Source of the DNA: CAIYUC01 sp963682005
Lineage (GTDB): Bacteria > Bacteroidota > Bacteroidia > Bacteroidales > FEN-979
Direction: 5' to 3'
NCBI GenBank assembly: GCA_963682005.1
Contig: OY820914.1
Location: 2,170,001-2,234,000, forward strand
DNA length: 64,000 nucleotides
In this document: one piece after another, positions 16,949-23,623 of the stretch
Layout: every line of letters starts with the position of its first letter
How positions within the stretch are numbered: the first letter of the stretch is position 1
Position numbers and translations under genes: made by a program
Notes under the pieces: model-generated
Told to the model about the DNA's origin: nothing
Seen by the model: the letters and a program-made list of their open reading frames with translations, nothing else
Databases searched by the model: none

Positions 16949-17585
16949 ACCTGATGAACGGGTTATTTCTTTTTTCGTACCCGATCGTCGTTTCCGGGCC
17001 ATGGCCCGGATAGACGACAAGGTCATCGGGCAGGGTGAAGAGTTTTTCATGGATGCTCTTCATCAGCAGGTCAAAATCCCCTGTTGGAAGATCTGTTCTG
17101 CCGATGGTATCCCTGAAAAGAACATCCCCCGTGATGACGAAATTCTGCTCTTCACTGAGAAAACACACACTTCCTTCAGCATGCCCCGGTGTATAGAGAA
17201 CCTTCAATCCGGATTTTCCAAAAGTAATAATTTCACCATCAAGAATATATCTCTTTACAGCCGGGATCCTTCCGATCACGAACCCAAGCGAATCCCCGAT
17301 CTCCTTCAACGTATGGAAGAACGGGGCTCCCGACTGGTGATATTCAGGGTAGATCCCGAATTCTGCAGCAATGAAATCATTCCCAAGCACGTGATCCACA
17401 TGGCAGTGGGTATTGATGTTCCGCACAAGGGTCAGCCTGTTCTCATTTATGAACCTGCTCAACTCCTGTTTTTCTTTCTCCTCGTAGCAGGCAGCATCAA
17501 TAATTATACACTCTCCTGTTTCATCATAAAGCAGGTAGGTGTTTACCATGAAGGTATTGAAGACAAATTTCTGGATCGAGATCAT
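16947..17585 (-). CDS. MBL-fold metallo-hydrolase (glyoxalase II-like)
   Basis: A 212-residue cytoplasmic protein. The metal-binding motif THCHVDHVLGN (about 61-71), LYTPGHAEGSVCF, ITGDVLFRDTIGRTDLP and YPGHGPETTIGYEK mark the glyoxalase II / YcbL branch of the metallo-beta-lactamase fold. Family members hydrolyse S-lactoylglutathione-type thioesters or related compounds; no glutathione genes are seen here, so the substrate is open. ATG start at 17585 with a TAnnTTTG box 39 bases upstream. The stop codon overlaps a CGTAATT heptad array. It probably heads the run MBL, glycosyltransferase, TatD, asparaginase. Confidence 0.88.
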   Translation of the reverse strand: MISIQKFVFNTFMVNTYLLYDETGECIIIDAACYEEKEKQELSRFINENRLTLVRNINTHCHVDHVLGNDFIAAEFGIYPEYHQSGAPFFHTLKEIGDSLGFVIGRIPAVKRYILDGEIITFGKSGLKVLYTPGHAEGSVCFLSEEQNFVITGDVLFRDTIGRTDLPTGDFDLLMKSIHEKLFTLPDDLVVYPGHGPETTIGYEKRNNPFIR

Positions 17586-17623
17586 ATAAAATATTTAGAA
17601 ATCCTTTGATCATAGCGGCTCTG

Positions 17624-17631
17624 CAAAGTTA
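17624..17631 (-). promoter_or_regulatory. candidate -7 box for the MBL gene
   Basis: The minus strand reads TAACTTTG, a full TAnnTTTG match, ending 38 bases before the ATG at 17585. Confidence 0.45.
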
Positions 17632-17715
17632 TGAATTTGCAAATAATTGCCCCGAACATTTAGAATAATCTTAACTTAGCAGTGCAAATCCTCTGGACAA
17701 ATTTTCCTGCAAACC

Positions 17716-20700
17716 ATGGTAAATGCCGGATCTTATAAAATATACCGCTGTTTTATCAGGATTTTCTTGTTTGTCGTTTTATTCGGTTTCATCTCCATCC
17801 AGGATGCCTTCTGCCAGTTCTATAACGGTTCGCAGCTGAACTTCGGAAAAAGCCGGGTTCAGTTTAATAATTTTCTCTGGACGTATTACAGGTTTGATAA
17901 GTTCGATACCTATTTTTATCTCAACGGGAAGGAACTGGCCCTTTATACCGCAAAATATGCCGACAAGCATATCAAGGAGATCGAGCTGGGGCTTCAGTCG
18001 AACATCGAAGAAAAGATCCAGTTCATCATTTTCAACAACCTTTCGGATCTCAAGCAGAGCAATATCGGGCTGACCGGTGACTGGGACAGCTACAATACAG
18101 GCGGGGTGACAAGGATCGTCGGCGGGAAAGTGCTGCTTTTCTTCGACGGGAATTACGATCATTTTGAGCAGCAGATCCGGTCAGGGATCGCCATGGTGAT
18201 CCTGAATGAAATGATTTACGGAACGGGGATCGGGGCCCAGATAAAGAACACCACGCTGTTTAACCTGCCCGAATGGTACCTGAACGGACTTATATCCTAT
18301 ATGTCAGAGAAATGGAATCCGGAGATCGACGATATTGTACGGGATGCAGTGCTGACCGGCCGGTACACAAAATTCAGCAAGCTAACCGGCCTGGAAGCAG
18401 CTTATGCAGGACACTCCCTCTGGAACTATATTGCCATGAAATACGGAGAATCCAGCATTCCGAATATCGTTTATATGGCCCGGATGAGCAGGAATGTGGA
18501 AAAGGGCTTTTTATACGTGATCGGTTCATCTTTCAATACGCTGATCGCAGACTGGCTTTCATTCTATAAAACGGTCTATACGGAAGAAGACAGCACAAGG
18601 AGTGTTCCTCCCGGAAAATCCCTGGTAAAAAGGCATAAGGAGGGGAAGGTCTATACGCAGCTGAAGGTGAGTCCGGACGGCAGGCATGTGGCTTATTGTA
18701 CCCACGACCTTGGGATCCAGAAGGTTTATATTGTTGATCTTGAAAAAAACAAAAGGAAAAGGATCTATCGTGGCGGGTACCGTCTTGCTGAACGGCCTGA
18801 TTATACCTTCCCGATCCTCGCCTGGCACCCTTCCGGAAAAGTCCTGGCCATCATAACCGAACGGAAAGGGGAAGATTACCTCTACCTTTACAGAACAGAA
18901 GAAAGGGATTCCGAGAAGCAGGTCCTTTTCAATTTTCAGAAGATCCTTGATTTCTCCTATTCCGACAATGGGAACTTGCTGGTCTTTTCAGCCGTCCAGA
19001 AGGGGCAATCTGACATTTATGTCTTCAATATTGCTTCAGGGTCTTATGAACAGATCACGAAAGATGTTTATAATGACCTGAATCCGAGGTTCATCAATCA
19101 TTCGAGCCGGATCATCTTCAGTTCAAACCGGGATAGTGACACCATCCGTTTCGATCCCAAAACAGATTTCACCAGGCTGCATTTTACCAATGATATTTTT
19201 ATATACAATTATGCAGAAAAAAGGAATATCCTGACACGGGTCACAAATACTCCTCTTGCTGATGAGATCCAGCCCATGCCTTATTCTGACAACTATTTCT
19301 CCTACCTCAGCGATGAAAATGGAATATATAACCGTTACGTTGCGCGATCTGACAGTGCGATAACCAACATCGACACCACAACCCATTACAGGTATTTCAC
19401 CTCTTCCATGGCAGTCACCAACTACTCGAGGAATATCCTCAGCCAGGATATCAGCTATAAAGGAGGGAAGGCCGGGGAGATCCTTTTCCGGAATAACAGG
19501 TTTTCATTGTTGATCTCGGATCTTGTCCTTCCTGAACGCCTGTCCCCGGAAAATCTTCAGCCTACCTACTTCGGGAAACATATCTTTGGTCAGCGGGAGT
19601 TAAAGAACCCTTCGCATGCTCCGGATACAGTCAAACAAAATAAGGAGGAAGGCCCGGTCCAGAAAAACAAGCATTTTTCAACGGTTCGCACCAGTGATGT
19701 TTACAGGGAAAAAGTGCTGACCGACACCAACTTCCGGGAACTGGTCCCAGAATTCCAGCCTTCGGCTCCACCTTCGAGGCCGGATTCCATGACCCGTTCC
19801 AGGTACCTGATGCTTATCACATCTGCCGGAAAGGATACAACCGATAAATATGCAAAAGCAAGACCGTTGAACTATAATGTCGGGTATAATATTGACCAAC
19901 TGGTAACCCAACTGGATTTCAACTACCTGAATTCAGCATACCAGCCGTTCACCAATGCACGGGAGCCGATTTTTATCAATCCGGGGTTCAATGCATTGTT
20001 CATGCTGGGGGTCACTGACCTGATGGAGGATTACCGGATTACCGGAGGTGTCAGGCTGAATTTTAACCTCATCAACAACGAGTACCTGTTCAGTTATTCC
20101 AATATGCGGTACCGGCTTGACCACCAGATCATCTTTCACAAGCAGGCCGTTGAGGAACTGGGAAGATATTCTTACATCCGACACAAGATCAATGAACTTT
20201 ATTATATCCTGACCTGGCCTTTCACCCCCGTACTGAACATTAAAGGAACGGCGGCTATCCGTTACGACAGGGCGGTTTATTTATCGACCGATCAGTTCAA
20301 CCTGAGGATCCCGGATGCCAATAAGTATTGGGGCAGTGTCAAAGGTGAACTGACCTATGACAATACCAGGAGCCTGGGACTGAATCTTTACCAGGGAACG
20401 AGATACAAGTTATTCGGAGAGTATTACCAACTCCTGAATGCAAAGAATAACAACATGGTCGTGCTTGGCGCCGACATCCGTCATTATGAGAAGATCCACC
20501 GGACCATGATCCTGGCTTTAAGGTTCGCTGCAAGTACATCATTTGGCGAAAGCAAGCTTGTTTATTATATGGGAGGAGTGGATAACTGGCTTTTTCCCAG
20601 GTTTAACCTGAGCACACCTGTTGCCCAGGATCAGAATTACGCATTTCAGACACTTGCAACGAACATGCGGGGGTTTGATCAGAATATAAGAAATGGAAAT

Positions 20701-21057
20701 AGTTTTGCAGTGATCAATACTGAGATCAGGCTCCCGGTCTTCCGTTACCTGTTCAACCGGCCGATCCGTTCTGATTTTCTCAACAACTTCCAGATCGTTG
20801 CCTTCGGCGATGTTGGGACTGCCTGGACGGGCGTTAATCCGTACTCATCAGAAAATCAGCTGTACAATTATCAGATTTCGGCCAGACCCTTATTTATCAC
20901 CGTTGAGTTGCTAAAAGACCCCATTGTGGCAGGGTTAGGCGGAGGACTCAGGGCCCATCTCCTGGGTTATTATGTCAGGGGCGACCTGGCCTGGGGAATT
21001 GAGAACGGTGTTGTGAGAAAACCAATATTCTACCTCTCATTAAGCCTTGATTATTAA
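17716..21057 (+). CDS. surface protein: peptidase-MA-like, TolB-like propeller, outer-membrane barrel
   Basis: A 1113-residue exported protein (IRIFLFVVLFGFISIQDAFCQ near the start). Three regions can be read. Residues about 30-280 resemble the peptidase-MA/M1-like fold, but the position of a zinc motif reads ILNEMIYG rather than HExxH, so catalysis is unlikely. Residues about 300-600 form a TolB/PD40-type beta-propeller (VSPDGRHVAYCTHDLG, FSYSDNGNLLVFSA, FINHSSRIIFSSNRDSD). Residues about 740-1113 look like an Omp85/surface-antigen barrel with alternating strands and a terminal LSLSLDY. Known: PD40 repeats act in envelope complexes such as TolB and PorE. Inferred: an outer-membrane protein whose large periplasmic head binds a partner. 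It is followed after three bases by a small flavin-type gene. Confidence 0.75.
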   Translation: MVNAGSYKIYRCFIRIFLFVVLFGFISIQDAFCQFYNGSQLNFGKSRVQFNNFLWTYYRFDKFDTYFYLNGKELALYTAKYADKHIKEIELGLQSNIEEKIQFIIFNNLSDLKQSNIGLTGDWDSYNTGGVTRIVGGKVLLFFDGNYDHFEQQIRSGIAMVILNEMIYGTGIGAQIKNTTLFNLPEWYLNGLISYMSEKWNPEIDDIVRDAVLTGRYTKFSKLTGLEAAYAGHSLWNYIAMKYGESSIPNIVYMARMSRNVEKGFLYVIGSSFNTLIADWLSFYKTVYTEEDSTRSVPPGKSLVKRHKEGKVYTQLKVSPDGRHVAYCTHDLGIQKVYIVDLEKNKRKRIYRGGYRLAERPDYTFPILAWHPSGKVLAIITERKGEDYLYLYRTEERDSEKQVLFNFQKILDFSYSDNGNLLVFSAVQKGQSDIYVFNIASGSYEQITKDVYNDLNPRFINHSSRIIFSSNRDSDTIRFDPKTDFTRLHFTNDIFIYNYAEKRNILTRVTNTPLADEIQPMPYSDNYFSYLSDENGIYNRYVARSDSAITNIDTTTHYRYFTSSMAVTNYSRNILSQDISYKGGKAGEILFRNNRFSLLISDLVLPERLSPENLQPTYFGKHIFGQRELKNPSHAPDTVKQNKEEGPVQKNKHFSTVRTSDVYREKVLTDTNFRELVPEFQPSAPPSRPDSMTRSRYLMLITSAGKDTTDKYAKARPLNYNVGYNIDQLVTQLDFNYLNSAYQPFTNAREPIFINPGFNALFMLGVTDLMEDYRITGGVRLNFNLINNEYLFSYSNMRYRLDHQIIFHKQAVEELGRYSYIRHKINELYYILTWPFTPVLNIKGTAAIRYDRAVYLSTDQFNLRIPDANKYWGSVKGELTYDNTRSLGLNLYQGTRYKLFGEYYQLLNAKNNNMVVLGADIRHYEKIHRTMILALRFAASTSFGESKLVYYMGGVDNWLFPRFNLSTPVAQDQNYAFQTLATNMRGFDQNIRNGNSFAVINTEIRLPVFRYLFNRPIRSDFLNNFQIVAFGDVGTAWTGVNPYSSENQLYNYQISARPLFITVELLKDPIVAGLGGGLRAHLLGYYVRGDLAWGIENGVVRKPIFYLSLSLDY

Positions 21058-21060
21058 GCC

Positions 21061-21498
21061 ATGAATCCTGTACCGGAGCACATTCTGAAATTCATCGGGG
21101 AACATCATGTTCTCACTCTTGCGGTTTCAACAGATACAGGTCCATGGTGCGCCACCTGCTTCTATGTTTATGTTGAAGCGGTCAACCTCTTCATCTTTAC
21201 TTCGGATGATGATACAATACATATCAGTGAAGTACTGAAGCGACAGGATTTCATGGTGGCCGGAGCCATTGCACTGGAAACGAAAATGGTCGGAAAGATA
21301 AGGGGGATCCAATTCTCAGGCCCTATGAAAAGGCTTGAAGGAGGGGCGTTGAAATTGGCGAAGAAAGCTTACCTGGGGGCCTTTCCGGTAGCGCGCCTTG
21401 CCCCGCTCACGCTTTGGGGGGTGACCCCGGAAGTTTTGAAAATGACAGATAACCGGCTGGGGTTCGGTAAAAAATTAACCTGGAAAATTGACAAATAA
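21061..21498 (+). CDS. YhbP/UPF0306-like pyridoxamine-phosphate-oxidase-fold protein
   Basis: A 145-residue protein. The segment HVLTLAVSTDTGPWCATCFYVY followed by LFIFTSDDDTIHISEVLKR is the split-barrel start of the UPF0306 (YhbP) family, relatives of FMN-binding PNPO-fold proteins. Function of the family is not established; heme or flavin binding is possible. The ATG is three bases after the stop of the upstream surface-protein gene, so the two share a transcript. It is followed by a 36-base perfect palindrome that separates it from a convergent gene. Confidence 0.75.
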   Translation: MNPVPEHILKFIGEHHVLTLAVSTDTGPWCATCFYVYVEAVNLFIFTSDDDTIHISEVLKRQDFMVAGAIALETKMVGKIRGIQFSGPMKRLEGGALKLAKKAYLGAFPVARLAPLTLWGVTPEVLKMTDNRLGFGKKLTWKIDK

Positions 21499-21508
21499 AA
21501 AAAGGGAT

Positions 21509-21544
21509 CATTGTCGGGGTGACTCGCGAGTCACCCCGACAATG
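21509..21544. repeat. 36-base perfect palindrome between convergent genes
   Basis: Arms CATTGTCGGGGTGACTCG (21509-21526) and CGAGTCACCCCGACAATG (21527-21544) match without mismatch or spacer. As RNA it would end transcription from both sides, although there is no unpaired loop and only weak T tails. The zero-spacer form recalls REP-type palindromes such as those around the RAYT gene. Confidence 0.7.
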
Positions 21545-21562
21545 TTGCCCGGTGCGGGCTAA

Positions 21563-22000
21563 TTATTGTCCTGCAGGCGGTAACGGCACCGGTGATGGAG
21601 GTCGTGGTCCGTAAATCATCGAATATCTATAGGTTTGCCCGTTATAAAAGGTTGTCTTCCTAGCCTGAGGCTGCGGCGTGAACGGGCAAAGCAAATCAGA
21701 ATTTTGCGGTACATTAAAGATAACGGCTTCCCTTGTCCCGGTAACTGGTCCCATCTCATAAAAATGGTAAGTGCTGATTGACGGGTCATAGGGTTGTGAT
21801 CCATTGACCGCACTACCATTGCCGTCAGTGACCATTACCAATGACGGGCAGGCAGTTTGTCCGGGAGGGAGGTGATTTGCCACATTTACCTGGTAGTGAA
21901 TCAATGCAAAGGGTATGCTATTTCCCGGGTTCGACGCATTAATCGTGTATCCTGCCATTATGGCCAGGATTACAACCGAAAGAAAAACATATTTTTTCAT
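21563..22000 (-). CDS. small secreted protein, paralogue 3 of 3
   Basis: A 145-residue protein with a signal peptide (MKKYVFLSVVILAIMAGYTINA). It shares with the two genes upstream a family pattern: IHYQVN near residue 35, CPSxVMxTD, a QPY motif, YHFYExGPVxGxR, a second conserved Cys in CPFTP, an NGQTYRYSM motif, and a Pro-rich tail PPSPVPLPP. I do not recognise the family. Two conserved cysteines may form a disulfide outside the cytoplasm. The three genes lie in a row on the same strand with about 110 and 210 bases between them and clearly arose by tandem duplication. No enzyme motif is visible. It could be a minor surface or matrix component. Confidence 0.75.
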   Translation of the reverse strand: MKKYVFLSVVILAIMAGYTINASNPGNSIPFALIHYQVNVANHLPPGQTACPSLVMVTDGNGSAVNGSQPYDPSISTYHFYEMGPVTGTREAVIFNVPQNSDLLCPFTPQPQARKTTFYNGQTYRYSMIYGPRPPSPVPLPPAGQ

Positions 22001-22037
22001 GACTGTTATTTTTTAATTGTTAGAATTATTTTATTGA

Positions 22038-22088
22038 CCTCATCCCATGCACCCCTTCTCCTTCAGGAGAAGGGGACTGGGGTTGAGG
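22038..22088. repeat. nested hairpin element with CCCCTTCTCC stem
   Basis: The inner stem is CCCCTTCTCC (22052-22061) with GGAGAAGGGG (22066-22075) and loop TTCA. The outer arms are CCTCATCCC (22038-22046) and GGGTTGAGG (22080-22088). A T run follows. A relative lies at 26958-26997. Confidence 0.65.
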
Positions 22089-22211
22089 TGTTTTTTGTTA
22101 ACCTGCCGGCAGGCAGTCTTGCTGCGGTATTTGGGTCTCCCGAATACCTGAGACACTGAGGTGAATACCAATTAATCTCAGCCTGCAACGCATTTTGTAT
22201 TGTTTCAGATA

Positions 22212-22643
22212 CTATTCAGAAGCCGGAGGCAATGGGATAGGACTGGGAGGTCTGATGCCATAAACCATGGAATACATGTAGGTTGTTCCGTTTAAGAACG
22301 GCCCCGTCCTGGGCACAGGTATCGGGGTAACAGGGCATATGACGTCGCCGAATGGGTCAACCGACAGGTGTGCGACCCTTATCCCGTTAACCGGACCTAA
22401 TTCGTAAAAATGATAAGACATTATATACGGATGATACGGTTGAATTGTACCGATCGGGTAACCGTTCTGATCAGTGATCATCACAGATGAAGGACAGATT
22501 GTCTGACCTGATGGCAGATAATTCTGAATATTAACCTGATAATGAATATAAGGGCGTGCCATTTTGCCTTTATTTCCCCCGAAAGTCGGCGGGATTGCCA
22601 GGATTTCCATAAGTATAATTGAGAGAAATGCTATCCTTTTCAT
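22212..22643 (-). CDS. small secreted protein, paralogue 2 of 3
   Basis: A 143-residue protein, ATG at 22643, signal peptide MKRIAFLSIILMEILAI. It matches paralogue 3 along the whole mature length (IHYQVNIQNYLPSGQTICPS, QPYHPYIMSYHFYELGPVNG, RPPSPIPLPPA). The two are closer to each other than to paralogue 1. Unknown function. The spacer on its 3' side (22001-22211) holds the nested hairpin, so transcription may be trimmed between members. Confidence 0.75.
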   Translation of the reverse strand: MKRIAFLSIILMEILAIPPTFGGNKGKMARPYIHYQVNIQNYLPSGQTICPSSVMITDQNGYPIGTIQPYHPYIMSYHFYELGPVNGIRVAHLSVDPFGDVICPVTPIPVPRTGPFLNGTTYMYSMVYGIRPPSPIPLPPASE

Positions 22644-22751
22644 GGTGATTGTTTTTTGGAAGTATTAAATTTATTTGTGATCTATGTGGAATATCAGTAT
22701 GTTAATGAATGTTTATTTTTCATTTTCAGGTTGCCAGACTACCATGCTTTA

Positions 22752-23183
22752 TTAACATCCGGGTACTGGTTGGGGGATTGGTGAGGGAATACTGGTTCCA
22801 AGTCTCATAAAGAACTGGTATGTGCTGCCATTGTTGAATGTACCGTTCATAGATGCTGCATCCGGAGGAAGTACACAAACAACGTTGGAATTTTTCGGAA
22901 TGATCTCAAGATGTGCAATCCTTGATCCCTGGACCGGTCCGATCTCATAAAAGTGATAGGTGGCAATATATGAACGATATGGCTGTGGTGAACCGACAGC
23001 ATTACCCATGCCGTCTGTCAGAAAAACTGCCATTGGACATAGAACTTGTCCTAGCAGGTTGTTCTGTATATTTACCTGGTAGTGTATGACTGCGATGTTC
23101 CGCAAATCCGGCTTTCCACCATTGGACGATTGTCCTGAAAAAAGCGAAGCCACGAATATTGAAAGGAAAATGAATGTTTTCAT
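22752..23183 (-). CDS. small secreted protein, paralogue 1 of 3
   Basis: A 143-residue protein. I chose the ATG at 23183 because it begins a clean signal peptide (MKTFIFLSIFVASLFSG); the frame is open further upstream but without one. It keeps the core pattern (IHYQVNIQNNL, LCPMAVFLTD, QPYRSYIATYHFYEIGPVQG, NGSTYQFFM) and is the most divergent of the three: its tail reads SIPSPIPQPVPGC with an extra terminal Cys. First of the cluster, with a TAnnTTTG box 52 bases upstream, so it may drive all three. Unknown function. Confidence 0.75.
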   Translation of the reverse strand: MKTFIFLSIFVASLFSGQSSNGGKPDLRNIAVIHYQVNIQNNLLGQVLCPMAVFLTDGMGNAVGSPQPYRSYIATYHFYEIGPVQGSRIAHLEIIPKNSNVVCVLPPDAASMNGTFNNGSTYQFFMRLGTSIPSPIPQPVPGC

Positions 23184-23235
23184 AAGATTGAATTTTTTGT
23201 TTATTATAAGAACCATTATTTAGAAATAATCTAAA

Positions 23236-23243
23236 CAAAGGTA
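23236..23243 (-). promoter_or_regulatory. candidate -7 box for the three-paralogue cluster
   Basis: The minus strand reads TACCTTTG, a full TAnnTTTG match, 52 bases before the ATG at 23183. Confidence 0.45.
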
Positions 23244-23623
23244 TCGCGAGATTATATTTTTGGGTTTATTTTTAACAAGATTTAACAAACAATAAAAAAA
23301 TTTGCCCAGGAGTCATTAATCCTGCACCGTTTACGTAACTTTGCATGCCCGTTTTTCTTTTTATAAATATAACACATTGAGATATTTACAGCATATTTAG
23401 AAAGGTCGATATCCTCATATAAACCATTCACGATTTATTCCGCGAATTATCAGAACTTAAATTTATTTAATTCAAATCATTACATTTTTTTCAACCTCTG
23501 GTGTTGATAAAATAATTGACCGTGATTGATTTCTCGTTGTATATTGCCGGCAGGAAAATGACCTTTTTCCTTTTACCGTATATGTTACGAAATCAGAGAA
23601 ATTAGAAATACTACGCTCAAATA
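23244..23623. other. AT-rich intergenic region upstream of nrdJ
   Basis: About 380 bases without a gene. TAACTTTG at 23336-23343 fits a plus-strand -7 box, which would give a leader of roughly 270 bases. I looked for a cobalamin riboswitch (B12 box GCCACTG) and for paired NrdR boxes and saw neither. Confidence 0.4.

Noticed and set aside
17779..18162. Minus-strand frame of 127 codons inside the large surface-protein gene
   Set aside because: It is an antisense shadow in a region whose plus strand codes for a signal-bearing protein with consistent domains.
21509..21544. Recombination attachment site
   Set aside because: No integrase, tRNA or duplicated segment is nearby. A terminator or REP-type palindrome explains it better.
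23244..23623. Cobalamin riboswitch upstream of nrdJ
   Set aside because: I found no B12 box (GCCACTG-like) or matching stems by eye. A covariance scan would be decisive.
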